A stretch of 64,000 nt of DNA, from contig NZ_CP066802.1 of NCBI RefSeq assembly GCF_016598775.1, positions 2,046,001 through 2,110,000 on the forward strand. Direction: 5' to 3'. The stretch comes from Actinomyces weissii. GTDB lineage: Bacteria > Actinomycetota > Actinomycetes > Actinomycetales > Actinomycetaceae. Positions 8,781 to 20,966 of the stretch are shown here, piece by piece. Numbering within the stretch: the first letter of the stretch is position 1; each line of letters opens with the position of its first letter. The position numbers and the translations under genes are program-made. The notes under the pieces are model-generated. The model saw only the letters and a list, made by a program, of their open reading frames with translations. It had not been told where the DNA came from and did not search any database.

Positions 8781-10793
8781 TCAGAGCCTGGTGGCCAGGA
8801 CGGCGATCAGGGCTAGGACGGTGCCCGCCAGCATGTAGCCCGCGTAGCTGCGCAGGTAGCCGGACTCGGTACGGCGCACCAGCTGTCCCAGGGCCGCGGT
8901 GCCTGTTCCCAGGCCCTCGACGGCGTTGTCCACCCCGAGCTCGTCGGCCGCGGTGGTGGCCCACACCAGTCCGGCACCCGGCCGCATGACCAGGCCCTCG
9001 TTGACGGTGTCCTGGTAGAGGTCCTGGCGGGCGGCCCGGACCAGGGCGTTGGTGGGCTGCAGGACGGTGGGCACCGGCTTCCTGACGTACATCAGGTAGG
9101 CGACGGCGACCCCGACGAGCACCAGGGCCAGGGTCAGGGCCATGATCACGGGGACCGGCAGCACCGGTTCACCGTGCTCGGCGTGCCCGGTGACCGGCTC
9201 CAGCCAGTGGGCAAAGGCGTCGCCGACGGACAGCAGACCGCCCAGGGCCACGGAGAACACGGAGAGGACCACCAGGGGGGCGGTCATCATCCAGCCGGAC
9301 TCGTGGGGGTGGACCTCCCCCTCGACGTCGTCCTGGGTGGTCCAGCGGCGCTCACCGTGGAAGATCATGAAGAACAGGCGGGACATGTAGAAGGCGGTCA
9401 GCCCGGCCCCGAACAGGGCGATGCTGCCCAGCACCCAGGGGCGGGCCCCCTCCCCCACGAAGGCGGCCTCGATGATCTTGTCCTTGGACCAGAAGCCGGA
9501 GAAGGGCGGGATCCCCAGGATGGCCAGCCAGCCGATGCCCATGGTCACCCAGGTGACCTGCATGACCTGGGACAGGCCACCGAAGCGGCGCATGTCCACC
9601 TGGTCGCTCATGGCGTGCATGACCGACCCGGCCCCCAGGAACAGCTGGGCCTTGAAGAAGCCGTGGGTGAGCAGGTGGAAGATCGCGAAGGCGTAGCCGA
9701 TGGGGCCCAGGCCCGCACCCAGCATCATGTAGCCGATCTGGCTCATGGTGGAGGCCGCCAGGACCTTCTTCATGTCGTCCTTGGCGGAGCCGATCACGGC
9801 TCCGAGCAGCAGCGTGACGGCGCCGATGACGGCGACGGCCAGCTGGGCGGAGGGCGAGGCCTGGAAGACCGCGCCGGAGCGCACCATCAGGTAGACCCCG
9901 GCGGTGACCATGGTGGCGGCGTGGATCAGGGCGGACACGGGGGTGGGGCCGGCCATGGCGTCACCCAGCCAGGCCTGCAGCGGGAACTGGGCGGACTTTC
10001 CGCAGGCCGCCAGCAGCAGGAAGAAGCCGATAGCGGTGGCCCAGCCCGGGGTGAGCACGCCGGTGGTGGCTGAGGGCAGCACCTGGGTGAAGGACACGGA
10101 GTGGACCTGGGAGACCATGGCCATCATGGCCAGCAGCAGGCCCAGGTCACCGACCCGGTTCATGAGGAAGGCCTTCTTGGCGGCGGCGGCGTTCTCCCGG
10201 CTGGTGACCTGCTCGCGCTGGGGGGAGTCGGCGTCGGCGGTGTTCCAGAAGCCGATCAGCAGGTAGGAGGCCACGCCCACGCCTTCCCAGCCGACGAAGA
10301 CCACGATGTAGGAGGAGCCCAGCACCAGGGTGAGCATGGCGGCCACGAATAGGTTGAGGTAGGCGAAGAAGCGCCGCCGGTCCCGGTCGTGGGACATGTA
10401 GGCCACCGAGTACAGGTGGATCAGGGAGCCGACGAAGGTCACCAGGGCCACGAAGGTCAGGGAGAGCGGGTCGATGCGCAGGCCGACGTCGATGCTGAGG
10501 TCACCGGCGGAGAACCAGCGCCACAGCTCCATCTCCATGACCCGCTCCGCGGCGGGCAGGCTCAGCGACTGCGCGAGGATGGTCAGGCCCAGCAGGGCGG
10601 AGAAGACGGCGGCGGCCAGTCCGAGCCAGTGCCCCCAGGCGTCGCTGCGCCTTCCGGCCAGCAGCAGGACGGCGGCGGAGGCGGCCGGGACGGCGATCAG
10701 CAGCCAGGCCAGTGCGGCGGGGCCGTGTGCCGCGTGCACGCCAGCGCTGCCGGTGGCAGCGTGCGCCAGGGGTGCGAGGGCGGATGGGATCAT
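8781..10793 (-). CDS. nuoL: NADH-quinone oxidoreductase subunit L
   Basis: A 670-residue, largest antiporter-like subunit of complex I, with about 16 membrane helices including the C-terminal lateral helix region. Motifs include SSYIVVFVGWEGVGVASYLLIG, GKSAQFPLQAWLGDAMAGPT and ATMVTAGVYLMVRSG with proton-channel Lys and Glu residues. The ATG at 10793 has GAGAGG 7 nt upstream and is preferred over a GTG 3 nt before it. It lies between nuoK (11-nt gap) and nuoM. Length is slightly above E. coli NuoL (613). Confidence 0.95.
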   Translation of the reverse strand: MIPSALAPLAHAATGSAGVHAAHGPAALAWLLIAVPAASAAVLLLAGRRSDAWGHWLGLAAAVFSALLGLTILAQSLSLPAAERVMEMELWRWFSAGDLSIDVGLRIDPLSLTFVALVTFVGSLIHLYSVAYMSHDRDRRRFFAYLNLFVAAMLTLVLGSSYIVVFVGWEGVGVASYLLIGFWNTADADSPQREQVTSRENAAAAKKAFLMNRVGDLGLLLAMMAMVSQVHSVSFTQVLPSATTGVLTPGWATAIGFFLLLAACGKSAQFPLQAWLGDAMAGPTPVSALIHAATMVTAGVYLMVRSGAVFQASPSAQLAVAVIGAVTLLLGAVIGSAKDDMKKVLAASTMSQIGYMMLGAGLGPIGYAFAIFHLLTHGFFKAQLFLGAGSVMHAMSDQVDMRRFGGLSQVMQVTWVTMGIGWLAILGIPPFSGFWSKDKIIEAAFVGEGARPWVLGSIALFGAGLTAFYMSRLFFMIFHGERRWTTQDDVEGEVHPHESGWMMTAPLVVLSVFSVALGGLLSVGDAFAHWLEPVTGHAEHGEPVLPVPVIMALTLALVLVGVAVAYLMYVRKPVPTVLQPTNALVRAARQDLYQDTVNEGLVMRPGAGLVWATTAADELGVDNAVEGLGTGTAALGQLVRRTESGYLRSYAGYMLAGTVLALIAVLATRL

Positions 10794-10804
10794 CACGTGG
10801 CCTC

Positions 10805-11110
10805 TCAGTTCTTGAGCAGGTTCTCGTCGTCAACCGACGTGGACCTGCGGGTACGGAAGATGGACACGATGATCGCCAGGCCGATCACGACCTCCGCGGC
10901 GGCCACCACCATCACGAAGAAGGCGAAGACCTGGCCGGTCAGGTTGCCGTGGACGCGCGAGAAGGTCACCAGGACCAGGTTGACCGAGTTGAGCATCATC
11001 TCGACCCCCATGAGCTCGATCACCGCGTTGCGGCGCAGGAGCACCGTGAGGGCGCCCAGGGCGAACAGGACCCCGGCCAGGATGATGTAGGCGCTTACCG
11101 GGACACTCAC
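10805..11110 (-). CDS. nuoK: NADH-quinone oxidoreductase subunit K
   Basis: A 101-residue, three-helix membrane subunit homologous to MrpC. The second helix carries the conserved Glu in [14 protein letters not shown] and the third carries [11 protein letters not shown], which together form part of the proton path. Length is typical. The GTG start overlaps the nuoJ stop as GTGA, showing translational coupling. Confidence 0.96.
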   Translation of the reverse strand: MSVPVSAYIILAGVLFALGALTVLLRRNAVIELMGVEMMLNSVNLVLVTFSRVHGNLTGQVFAFFVMVVAAAEVVIGLAIIVSIFRTRRSTSVDDENLLKN

Positions 11111-12069
11111 TTGCTGTCCTCCTTGCTGCTCTCAGCCGGGCCGGACGGCACCTGGGGGGCGTTGGCGCGGGACACGGGCTGGATGACGCGGGGGGCGGCG
11201 GCGCCGGGCATGGACTCCATGCCCGACTGGCCCACCTGGGTGCTGTGCACCTGCTTGCCTGCGCGCTGCTCGGCGGCGAGGCCGGGGGCGACGTCGGCCA
11301 GCTCCAGGTCCTGCCCGCGGGCCACCAGGGGCCGGGGCACGGAGTCGGTGAGGGCCTGGCCGCTGGCGTCCAGCGCGGGCGCGGCGGCGGTGTTGGTGGT
11401 GGCGTAGACGCCGGGCATGGGCTTCTGGCCGGGGTGTTGGCCGTCCTTGGCGTAGGCGCGCATGCGCTCCTCCATGAGCTCACGCTGGGTGGTCCTGGGG
11501 CGGGTGCGGTCACGGTGGGTCAGGGTCAGGGCCCCCAGGGCGGCGACCACCAGCAGCAGGCCGGTGACCTCCATGAGGACCACGTGCCCGCTAAAGAGCG
11601 CCTGGCCCAGGGCGGCGGGGGTGGCGGCGTCGCCACGGTGCAGGCCCTGGAAGCCGTCCATGCGGGTGGCGGTCACGGCGGCGCCGATGGCTCCGGCCAG
11701 GCCGATGCCGCCCAGGACGGCCAGCGGCACCTGCAGGCGGGAGGAGGTTCCGGCGGTGGGCTCGTCACCGCCGACGCCCACGAGCATGATTACGAACATG
11801 ACCAGGGTCATGACCGCGCCGGTGTAGACCACCACCTGGGTGATGCCCAGGAAGGGGGCCTCGTTGGCCAGGTAGAGGACCGCCAGGCTGACCATGATGG
11901 CGATCATGTTGATGGCGGCGTGCACGGCCCGGCGGGCGGTTAGCACCCCCAGCCCGCAGACGACGGTCACCAGCGCAGTGGCCCCGAACAGCAGGGTCTC
12001 CCCCGTGGTGAGGGTCCCGGTGGGGCTTACGGCGGCGGGCAGCGGCGTGTAGGCGGCTAGCGCGTTCAC
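11107..12069 (-). CDS. nuoJ: NADH-quinone oxidoreductase subunit J
   Basis: A 320-residue membrane subunit of complex I. The GTG at 12069 is chosen: GGAGG lies 7 nt upstream and the codon overlaps the nuoI stop. The longer open frame reaching 12705 is an out-of-frame shadow of nuoI. Five hydrophobic segments occupy roughly residues 25-205, with [22 protein letters not shown] typical of NuoJ. The C-terminal 110 residues or so are hydrophilic, rich in Pro, Ala and Gln, and absent from E. coli NuoJ (184 aa). Such a tail is common in actinobacterial NuoJ; its role is unknown. Confidence 0.93.
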   Translation of the reverse strand: MNALAAYTPLPAAVSPTGTLTTGETLLFGATALVTVVCGLGVLTARRAVHAAINMIAIMVSLAVLYLANEAPFLGITQVVVYTGAVMTLVMFVIMLVGVGGDEPTAGTSSRLQVPLAVLGGIGLAGAIGAAVTATRMDGFQGLHRGDAATPAALGQALFSGHVVLMEVTGLLLVVAALGALTLTHRDRTRPRTTQRELMEERMRAYAKDGQHPGQKPMPGVYATTNTAAAPALDASGQALTDSVPRPLVARGQDLELADVAPGLAAEQRAGKQVHSTQVGQSGMESMPGAAAPRVIQPVSRANAPQVPSGPAESSKEDSK

Positions 12070-12752
12070 AGGTGGGCCTCCTTCGGCTGCGGGGCGGCCA
12101 CGGTGCGGACCTGGGCGAGGCTCGGGTCCTCCGGGCGGTGCTCCTGCACCCAGGCGGCCTGCGCGGCGGTGGGGCCGGTGACGGCGCCCCGGTAGTAGTC
12201 GCCGTCCTCGGTGCCCTCGACCATCGGGTGGGGGGTGCTCAGGGCCCCCTCTGGCAGGGGGGCCAGCAGGTTCTGCTTCTCGTAGATCAGGCCGTTGCGG
12301 TTGGGGCCCACCAGCTCCTCGATCTCGTGGGTCATGGTCAGGGCCCGGGTGGGGCAGGCCTCGATGCACAGGCCGCAGAAGATGCAGCGCAGGTAGTTGA
12401 TCTGGTAGACGCGCCCGTAGCGCTCCCCCGGCGAGTACTGCTCCTCGGGGGTGTTGGCGGCGGCCTCCACGTAGATGGCGTCGGCGGGGCAGGCCCAGGC
12501 GCACAGCTCGCAGCCGATGCACTTCTCCAGCCCGTCCTCGTAGCGGTTGAGCTGGTGGCGGCCGTGGTAGCGCGGCATGAGGTGCGCTGGCTCGAAGGGG
12601 TACTGCTCGGTGACGGTGGGCCGGAAGATCGAGGAGAGGGTCACGCCGTACCCGGCCACCGGCGCGAAGACGCGGCCCAGCAGCCCGGGCTCGTCCCGCA
12701 GCCACTGGTCGTGGTTGGCACCGTCCTGCCGGCGGGGCTTGGGGTCAGTCAT
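12066..12752 (-). CDS. nuoI: NADH-quinone oxidoreductase subunit I (2x[4Fe-4S])
   Basis: A 228-residue ferredoxin-like subunit that carries clusters N6a and N6b between NuoG and NuoB. Two CxxCxxCxxxCP motifs are visible: [12 protein letters not shown] and [12 protein letters not shown], both in the N-terminal two thirds. The ATG at 12752 overlaps the nuoH stop by 8 bases and puts the start at MTDPKPRR; upstream codons in the same frame are nuoH shadow. The C-terminal tail of about 70 residues is longer than in E. coli. Confidence 0.95.
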   Translation of the reverse strand: MTDPKPRRQDGANHDQWLRDEPGLLGRVFAPVAGYGVTLSSIFRPTVTEQYPFEPAHLMPRYHGRHQLNRYEDGLEKCIGCELCAWACPADAIYVEAAANTPEEQYSPGERYGRVYQINYLRCIFCGLCIEACPTRALTMTHEIEELVGPNRNGLIYEKQNLLAPLPEGALSTPHPMVEGTEDGDYYRGAVTGPTAAQAAWVQEHRPEDPSLAQVRTVAAPQPKEAHL

Positions 12753-14142
12753 CAGTTCCCTCCTGGACGGCGACGTCGGGGGTGGTCTGGGCCTGGGCGA
12801 CCAGCTGCTCCTCACGCCGGACCTGGCGCGGGGAGGGAGGCAGGGTCTGTCCGGGCAGCGGGGGCACCGGGAAGCCTCCGGCGAAGGCATCGATCTCCTC
12901 ACCGGGAACGATCAGGGTGCCGTCGGCGGCGAGCAGCGGCTCCGGGGAGTCGTCCTCCTCCCCGCCGGGAATCAGGAACATGAGGATCAGGGAGACCAGC
13001 AGGACCCCGGAGATGACCACCATGATCGCCTGGAAGCTCAGGCCGCTGAAGGAGCGGGAGCCCTGCACCAGGGCCACCATCACGAACCAGGCCAGGGCCA
13101 CGGGGATCAGGAACTTCCAGCCGAAGGCCATGAAGTGGTCGTAGCGGAAGCGCACCAGGGTGCCGCGGGTGACGATCATGGCGAGCATCAGCAGCCAGAC
13201 CTTGCCGATGAACCACAGCATCGGCCACCAGCCCTCGTTGGCCCCGGGCCAGAAGGAGGCCAGGACGAAGGAGCGCCAGCCGCCCAGGAACAGGGTCACG
13301 CAGACGGCGGAGACGTTGAACATGTTGATGTACTCGCCCAGGAAGTACCAGGCGAACTTCATGGAGGAGTACTCCACCATGTGGCCCGCCACCAGCTCGC
13401 CCTCGGCCTCCGGCAGGTCGAAGGGCAGGCGGTTGACCTCCGCGACCATGGAGATCACGTAGATGATGAAGCTGGGGGCGATGCCGAGGGCCCACCACAG
13501 GGTGGTCTGGGAGGCCACGATCCCGGAGGTGGACATGGTGGAGGACACCAGGAACACCGACAGGATCGCCAGGCTCATGCTCAGCTCGTAGGAGATCACC
13601 TGCGCGGCGGAGCGCACGGCGCCCAGCAGCGGGTAGGTGGAGTGGGTGGACCAGCCGCCCAGGATGATGCCGTAGATACCGAAGGAGCTGATGGCCAGCA
13701 CGTAGAGCACCGCCACCGGGAAGTCGGTCAGCTGCAGGGGCGTGCTGTGGCCGAGGATCGAGACCTGCGGCCCGAAGGGGATGATCGCGAAGACCATGAA
13801 GGCGCTGAAGGCCGCGATCAGGGGGGCGAGCATGTAGGAGAGCTTCTCCGCACCCGCCAGCCAGAAGTCCTCCTTGAGGATCAGCTTGGTGGCGTCGGCG
13901 ATCAGCTGGGGGATGCCCAGGGGGCCGTTGACGTTGGGGCCGGGGCGGGTCTGCACCCGCGCCAGCACGCGCCGCTCCGCCCAGATCGCCATGATGACGC
14001 TGAGGATCAGGAAGACCAGGATGAACACCGCCTTGAGGACGGACAGCCACCAGGTCTCCTGGGAGAAGTCGGCTACCACTCCGCCCACGGCGGGCAGGGG
14101 GGCGCTGGCCGACAGTCCGGGGAAGAGGTTCACGAGGCTCAC
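12745..14142 (-). CDS. nuoH: NADH-quinone oxidoreductase subunit H
   Basis: A 465-residue membrane subunit that forms part of the quinone site. GTG at 14142 is preferred: AGGAGGT is 7 nt upstream and it overlaps the nuoG stop. The motif block [19 protein letters not shown] follows the first helix, and [20 protein letters not shown] is the conserved acidic loop near the quinone pocket. Eight hydrophobic helices span about residues 40-390. A hydrophilic tail of about 75 residues follows; tails like this occur in actinobacterial NuoH. Confidence 0.95.
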   Translation of the reverse strand: MSLVNLFPGLSASAPLPAVGGVVADFSQETWWLSVLKAVFILVFLILSVIMAIWAERRVLARVQTRPGPNVNGPLGIPQLIADATKLILKEDFWLAGAEKLSYMLAPLIAAFSAFMVFAIIPFGPQVSILGHSTPLQLTDFPVAVLYVLAISSFGIYGIILGGWSTHSTYPLLGAVRSAAQVISYELSMSLAILSVFLVSSTMSTSGIVASQTTLWWALGIAPSFIIYVISMVAEVNRLPFDLPEAEGELVAGHMVEYSSMKFAWYFLGEYINMFNVSAVCVTLFLGGWRSFVLASFWPGANEGWWPMLWFIGKVWLLMLAMIVTRGTLVRFRYDHFMAFGWKFLIPVALAWFVMVALVQGSRSFSGLSFQAIMVVISGVLLVSLILMFLIPGGEEDDSPEPLLAADGTLIVPGEEIDAFAGGFPVPPLPGQTLPPSPRQVRREEQLVAQAQTTPDVAVQEGTDD

Positions 14143-16796
14143 CGGGCCACCTCCTGGGGGGTCGAGATCGACACTGTGTCGCCGTGGCGGGCGCCCAGGG
14201 TCTGGCGCACGGTTGATCCGGCGGAGCACTCGGGCAGCCACACGGTGCCCTCGGCCACGTTACCCACCCGCACGGGCAGGGTGACGGAGCCGGTGGCGGT
14301 GGCCACGGTGACCTGGTCGCCGTCGTGCACCGCCAGCCGGGCGGCCAGCTCTGTGCCCAAGCGGATGGTGGGGGCCAGGGCGGTGGCGGCCAGGAAGGGC
14401 TCACCGTCCTGCAGGCGGCCCGCGTCCAGCAGCGGCTTGTGGGTGGCCAGCACGGCGGGGCGGCCTGCGGGCAGCTCCTGGCTCCGGCCGGTGGGCTTGA
14501 CGAACACGACCTCGGCGCGGTCCCCCTCCCACAGGCCGAGCCGGGCCAGCTGGGCGTGGACGGTCTCCAGGGAGCCAGTGCCCAGGTCGGTGCCCATCTC
14601 GGCGGCCAGCATCCCCAGCACCTCCCGGTCTGTGCGGCTGCGGGAGACGTGCGCCTGCCCGAAGGGACGCACCCGGCCCTCCCAGTTCACGAAGGTGCCG
14701 TTCTTCTCCACGGGTGGGGCCACCGGCAGGACGACGTCGGCGTGCTCACTGACCTCGCTGCGGCGCACCTCCAGCTGCACCAGGAAGCCTGCGGCTGCCA
14801 GGGCGGCACGGGCAAGGCCCGGGTCGGGGAAGTCACGCAGGTCAACCCCGCCCACGACGGCGCCGCCCAGCTCACCGTCCAGCAGGGCGGAGAGGATGCC
14901 AGTGGTGTCCCGGCCCCGGGAGGCGGGTAGGCGGGAGCCGTCGGCCTCGCCCTCGGGGGCCAGTCCCCAGGCGTCCTCGACGGCGGCGCGGGCGCGCGAG
15001 CTGTGCACCGGGTGCCCGCCGGGCAGCAGGTGGGGCAGCAGCCCCGCCTCGATGCCGCCGCGCTCACCGGCGCGGCGCGGGACCCAGGCCAGCCGGGCCC
15101 CGGTGACGGCAGCCAGTGAGTCCACGACCTTGAGCAGGCCAGGGACGGCGGCGGCACGCTCCCCCACGAGGATGACGGCACCCTCCTGGCACAGGGCGTC
15201 CACCAGCTCGGGGCTGGTCTTGCGCAGGGTGGCGATGCTGCGGGCCTCCTCACCGGGGGCGGCCAGCACCAGCTGGGCCTCCAGCTTGCTGGTGCCGCGG
15301 GATGCGAAAGGCGCGATGGTGGCCACCTTCACCCCGCCCGCGAGCACGCCCTTGCGCAGCCTCAGGAACAGGGAGCCGCACTCGTCCTCAGGCTCCAGGG
15401 CCACCAGCAGCACCTGCCCGGCCTTCTCCAGGGAGGAGTAGGTAACCGCGCCCAGGCCGGTGCCGGCCACGCGGGCCGCCAGGAAGGAGTCCTCCTCCTT
15501 GCTGTGGTCACGCACCCGCTGGTCGATGTCGTTGGTGGAAAGCACGGTGCGGGCGAAACGTGACCAGGCCCAGGCGTCCTCCAGGGTCAGGCGGGCCCCG
15601 GGCAGCAGCCCCACGCCGCTGGCGGAGCGGGCAGCGGCCAGGCCCTGGGCGGCCACGTCCAGGGCGTCGGACCAGGAGGTGGGCACCAGCTGGCCCTGCT
15701 CGTCACGCACCAGCGGGGTGGTGAGACGGTCGGGCGCGCTGGCCCAGGCGAAGGCGAAGCGGTCCTTGTCGGTGATCCACTCCTCGTTGACCTCCGGGTC
15801 GTTGCCAGCCAGCCGTCGCAGGACGGTGCCGTGACGCATGTCCACACGGAGCGCGGAGCCGGAGGCGTCGTGCTCAGTGACCGAGTCGGTGGAGACCAGG
15901 TCCATGGGGCGGGCACGGAAGCGGTAGCGGGCGGAGGTCAGGGCCCCCACCGGGCAGATCTGGATGATGTTGCCCGAGAAGTATGAGGCGAAGGGGCGCC
16001 CGGAGGCGTCCAGCTCCTCCCCTGCGGGGCCGTAGCTGTCGCCCGTGCTGGCCCCGGCCTCGCCGCCGGGCCCGGTGCAGCCGGTGTCGGGGCTGAGCCC
16101 GCCCTGTCCCCGGTTGGACACGGAGCCCCGGGGGGCGTCAGTGGTGTAGTCCAGCACGGCGGCGTCAAAGCGGCCGATCTGCTCGGAGTACAGGCCGCCG
16201 GTGAGGTGGCCGCCGGGGTGCCCGGCGCCCCGTCCCTGCAGGGTGATGAAGGGGTCGCCCGGGATCTGGTCCATGAAGCGCACGCAGCGCTGGCACAGGA
16301 TGCAGCGGTCCCGGTCCAGCAGCACGTTGCTGGTCAGCCGCAGCGGCTTGGGGAAGACCCGCTTGACGTCGGTGAAGCGGCTGGTGGACTGGGCGCCGGA
16401 GGCCATGAGCTCCAGGGCGGTGTTCTGCAGCGGGCACTCGCCGCCCTTGTCGCACACGGGGCAGTCCAGCGGGTGGTTGACCAGCAGGAACTCCATGGTC
16501 CCGGCCTGGGCCTGGGCGGCGACCGCGCTGGTGGCCTGGGTGGAGACCTGCATCCCCTCCATCGCGGTCATGGCGCAGGAGGGCTGGGGCTTGGGCATGG
16601 GCCGGACGACGCCCTCACGGTCCGGCATGGCCACCTCCACCAGGCACTGGCGGCAGTTGGCGGAGGGGGCCAGCAGCGGGTGGTCGCAGAAGCGGGGGAT
16701 CCGCACGCCGACCTGCTCGGCGGCGCGGATCAGGAGCGTGCCCTTCTCGACCTCGACGGGGATCCCGTCGATCGTCATGTTGACCATGTCACTCAT
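14139..16796 (-). CDS. nuoG: NADH-quinone oxidoreductase subunit G
   Basis: An 885-residue iron-sulfur subunit of the peripheral arm. The N terminus has a [2Fe-2S] ferredoxin domain (CDHPLLAPSANCRQC), the CPVCDKGGECPLQ motif, and CILCQRC for [4Fe-4S] clusters; the molybdopterin-oxidoreductase-like body follows, and a C-terminal beta-barrel domain ends the protein. A segment near residues 195-265 rich in Gly, Ser and Thr is an insertion relative to shorter homologues. Three bases separate the ATG from the nuoF stop; the GTG of nuoH overlaps its own stop. Confidence 0.94.
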   Translation of the reverse strand: MSDMVNMTIDGIPVEVEKGTLLIRAAEQVGVRIPRFCDHPLLAPSANCRQCLVEVAMPDREGVVRPMPKPQPSCAMTAMEGMQVSTQATSAVAAQAQAGTMEFLLVNHPLDCPVCDKGGECPLQNTALELMASGAQSTSRFTDVKRVFPKPLRLTSNVLLDRDRCILCQRCVRFMDQIPGDPFITLQGRGAGHPGGHLTGGLYSEQIGRFDAAVLDYTTDAPRGSVSNRGQGGLSPDTGCTGPGGEAGASTGDSYGPAGEELDASGRPFASYFSGNIIQICPVGALTSARYRFRARPMDLVSTDSVTEHDASGSALRVDMRHGTVLRRLAGNDPEVNEEWITDKDRFAFAWASAPDRLTTPLVRDEQGQLVPTSWSDALDVAAQGLAAARSASGVGLLPGARLTLEDAWAWSRFARTVLSTNDIDQRVRDHSKEEDSFLAARVAGTGLGAVTYSSLEKAGQVLLVALEPEDECGSLFLRLRKGVLAGGVKVATIAPFASRGTSKLEAQLVLAAPGEEARSIATLRKTSPELVDALCQEGAVILVGERAAAVPGLLKVVDSLAAVTGARLAWVPRRAGERGGIEAGLLPHLLPGGHPVHSSRARAAVEDAWGLAPEGEADGSRLPASRGRDTTGILSALLDGELGGAVVGGVDLRDFPDPGLARAALAAAGFLVQLEVRRSEVSEHADVVLPVAPPVEKNGTFVNWEGRVRPFGQAHVSRSRTDREVLGMLAAEMGTDLGTGSLETVHAQLARLGLWEGDRAEVVFVKPTGRSQELPAGRPAVLATHKPLLDAGRLQDGEPFLAATALAPTIRLGTELAARLAVHDGDQVTVATATGSVTLPVRVGNVAEGTVWLPECSAGSTVRQTLGARHGDTVSISTPQEVAR

Positions 16797-16799
16797 GTG

Positions 16800-18134
16800 T
16801 CACCGTGCGCTTTCGAGGATGGAGGAGGCCGCGTAGGGGAACAGCTCCCGGGCGGGGGTGGTGTACCCCGCCTCAAACTCGGGGCGGAACCGTTTGATGG
16901 CGGACAGGATCGGGGTGGCGGCGGCGTCGCCCAGGGCGCAGAAGGAGCGTCCGGCGATGTTGTTGGCGATCGACTCCAGCTTCTCCACGTCCCCGGCCTG
17001 GCCCTGGCCCGCCTCCAGGCGGGTCATGATCTGGCGCATCCAGTAGGTGCCCTCACGGCAGGGGGTGCACTTGCCGCAGGACTCGTGCTGGTAGAACTCG
17101 GTCCAGCGGGCGATCACCCGCACCACCGAGACGGTCTCGTCAAAGACCTGCAGGGCCCGGGTGCCCAGCATGGAGCCGGCCGCGCCCACGGACTCGTAGT
17201 CCAGGGGTACGTCCAGCTCCTCGGGGCCGAAGACCGGGGTGGAGGAGCCTCCAGGCACCCAGAACTTGAGCCGGTGGCCCTTGCGGATGCCGCCAGCCAG
17301 GTCGATCAGGTCCCGCATGGTGATGCCGAAGGGCGCCTCGAACTGGCCGGGCTGTACCACGTGCCCGGACACGGAGAAGATACCGTGCCCCTTGGACTTC
17401 TCGGTGCCCATGGCGCAGTACCAGTCGGACCCGCGCCGCAGGATGCCGGGCAGGGAGGCGATGGTCTCCACGTTGTTGATGACGGTGGGCCGGGCGTAAA
17501 GACCCTGCACCGCCGGGAAGGGCGGCTTGAGGCGGGGGTGGCCGCGGCGTCCCTCCAGGGAGTCCAGCAGCGCGGTCTCCTCACCACAGATGTAGGCCCC
17601 GGCCCCGGCGTGGGCGGTGATGGTCAGGTCGCCGGTGCCGTCCAGGCCGAAGCCGCCGCGGAGCACGCCGACCTCCTGAGCCTCCCGGATGGCGCCCAGC
17701 AGGCGGCGGTAGGCGTGGGCGACCTCGCCGCGCAGGTAGATGAAGGCGTGGTCGCAGCCGATGGCCCGCGAGCAGATCGCCACCCCCTCGATCAGGGCGT
17801 GGGGGTTGGCCAGGATGGTGGGGATGTCCTTGCAGGTGCCCGGCTCGGACTCGTCGGCGTTGACCACCAGGTAGCGGGGGCCGCCGTCAGGGGCGGGCAG
17901 GAAGGACCACTTCAGGCCGGTGGGGAAGCCTGCGCCGCCGCGGCCGCGCAGGTTGGAGGCCTTGACCAGGTTGAGCACGTCGGCGGGGGCCATGGCCCGG
18001 GCCTTGCGCAGGCCGTCGTAGCCGCCGTGCACCCGGTAGGTCTTGAGCTTCCAGGAGTCCTCCTGGTCCCACAGCTCGGTGATGGCGGGCGTGAGCACCC
18101 CGGGGGCGGTGAAGGTGGTGTGGGTCTCGCTCAC
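16800..18134 (-). CDS. nuoF: NADH-quinone oxidoreductase subunit F (NADH and FMN binding)
   Basis: A 444-residue flavoprotein that oxidises NADH. The glycine-rich GRGGAGFPTGLKW motif (about residue 68) binds NADH/FMN; the C-terminal CGKCTPCREGTYW and a later Cys in SFCALGDAAATP ligate cluster N3. Length is standard. The GTG start overlaps the nuoE stop by 4 bases. With NuoE and NuoG it forms the NADH-input module, showing that this complex I uses NADH and is not the truncated ferredoxin-type enzyme. Confidence 0.96.
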   Translation of the reverse strand: MSETHTTFTAPGVLTPAITELWDQEDSWKLKTYRVHGGYDGLRKARAMAPADVLNLVKASNLRGRGGAGFPTGLKWSFLPAPDGGPRYLVVNADESEPGTCKDIPTILANPHALIEGVAICSRAIGCDHAFIYLRGEVAHAYRRLLGAIREAQEVGVLRGGFGLDGTGDLTITAHAGAGAYICGEETALLDSLEGRRGHPRLKPPFPAVQGLYARPTVINNVETIASLPGILRRGSDWYCAMGTEKSKGHGIFSVSGHVVQPGQFEAPFGITMRDLIDLAGGIRKGHRLKFWVPGGSSTPVFGPEELDVPLDYESVGAAGSMLGTRALQVFDETVSVVRVIARWTEFYQHESCGKCTPCREGTYWMRQIMTRLEAGQGQAGDVEKLESIANNIAGRSFCALGDAAATPILSAIKRFRPEFEAGYTTPARELFPYAASSILESAR

Positions 18135-18810
18135 TTCTGCTCCTCCTGGGGCACGGTCCAGCCGTTCTCACGGGCCAGGCGCAGGCCCAGCAGGCTGGGG
18201 TCGCCGACGGTCCGGCCCTCGTCCACGCGGCCGTCCTCGAATCCGGCCAGCAGGCGCTCGTTCTCCCGGAAGGTCGGCACGGTGGCGGGACCGCGGGTGG
18301 GCTGCACGGGCTCGCCCCGGCGCAGGGCGTCCACCAGGGCGACGGCGGAGGCAGGGGTCTGGTTGTCGAAGAACTCCCAGTTGACCATGACCACGGGGGC
18401 GTAGTCGCAGGCGGCGTTGCACTCGATGCGCTCCAGGCTGATCGCGCCGTCCTCGCTGGTCTCCTCGGCCCCCAGGCCGGTGTGGGCACTGACCGCCTCC
18501 CACACGGCGTCCCCGCCCATGACCGCGCACAGGGCGTTGGTGCACACGCCCACGTGGTAGCGGCCTACGGGGTGGCGGCGGAACTGGCTGTAGAAGGTGG
18601 CCACGGCGCTGACCTCGGAGCGGGTCAGGCCCAGCTGCTCAGCGCAGATGGCGATCCCGGCCGGGGACACGTAGCCGTACACCGACTGCACCAGGTGCAG
18701 CATGGGGATCAGGGCGCTGCGCTCGTAGCCCGCCGGGTAGCGGCTCTTGATCTCGTCGATGTCGGCCAGGAGGCGCTCGCGCTCCTCTGGGCTGTAGTCG
18801 GGGGTGCTCA

Positions 18811-18811
<1 letters not shown>
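18131..18811 (-). CDS. nuoE: NADH-quinone oxidoreductase subunit E ([2Fe-2S])
   Basis: A 226-residue thioredoxin-fold subunit with cluster N1a. Four Cys ligands appear as GVCTNALC (near residue 95) and IECNAACDYAP (near residue 135). The N-terminal helical part is typical; about 50 C-terminal residues extend past the fold. Its ATG shares one base with the nuoD stop (TGATG). Confidence 0.94.
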
Positions 18812-20201
<1,390 letters not shown>

Positions 20202-20202
<1 letters not shown>

Positions 20203-20966
20203 CAGCGGTAGGACCTCCGGATGTCGGCGGGCGGGGTGGTGGTGCCCTTGTAGTCCACGGGCACGCCTCCCAGGGGGTAGTCCTTGCGCTGGGGGTGGCC
20301 CACCCAGTCGTCAGGCATGGCTGAGCGGGTCAGGTTGGGGTGGCCGTCGAAGATGATGCCCATCAGGTCCCAGGTCTCGCGCTCGTGCCAGTCGTCGCCG
20401 GGGTACACCGAGACGATGGAGGGCACGTGCGGGTCGGACTCGGGGCAGGTGACCTCCACCCGCAGGAAGCGGGCCCCGTGGGTGAGGCTGAGGAAGGCGA
20501 AGCAGGCGTGCAGCTCCCGGCCGGTCATCTCCGGGTAGTGGACGCCGTTTACGCCCAGGCACAGCTCGAAGCGCAGGTCCTGGTCGTCGCGCAGGTGGCG
20601 CACCACAGGCAGCAGGTGCTCGCGGGCCACGAAGATGGTCAGCTCGTCGTGCTCGATCACGACCTTCTCCAGCACCTGGGCGGGGTCCAGGCCCTCGGCC
20701 TGCAGGTCCTCGATCAGGGCGTCCACGGTCTCGTCGAACCAGGAGCCGTAGGGCCGGGAGGCGGCGGGGGCCAGGGTGACCACGGTGCTGTGGCCGCCGT
20801 AGCCGCTGGTGTCCCCGGCGTCGGCGGAGCCGAACTGGCCGCTGTGGCGGGAGACGACCTCCAGCCGCAGCTCGGGCCGCACGGGGGTACCGGCGACCTC
20901 AGGGACCGCCTGGGCTGCTGGGGCCGGCGCCTCAGGGTCCGGCGCGGCAGGGGTGTTCTGGCTCAT
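20202..20966 (-). CDS. nuoC: NADH-quinone oxidoreductase subunit C
   Basis: A 254-residue 30-kDa subunit of the peripheral arm. The family signature is EREVW-like: [20 protein letters not shown] near residue 200, followed by [16 protein letters not shown]. The first 30 residues are Pro/Ala-rich and probably disordered. The ATG overlaps the nuoB stop by 4 bases, and the stop is shared with nuoD. Confidence 0.95.

Noticed and set aside
8767..8964. N-terminal extension of NuoM
   Set aside because: It is read through the end of nuoL in another frame; the ATG at 8766 has the ribosome site.
11107..12705. A 532-residue NuoJ fusion with an extra N-terminal domain
   Set aside because: The extra part is an out-of-frame reading of nuoI; GGAGG and the GTGA overlap mark the true start at 12069.
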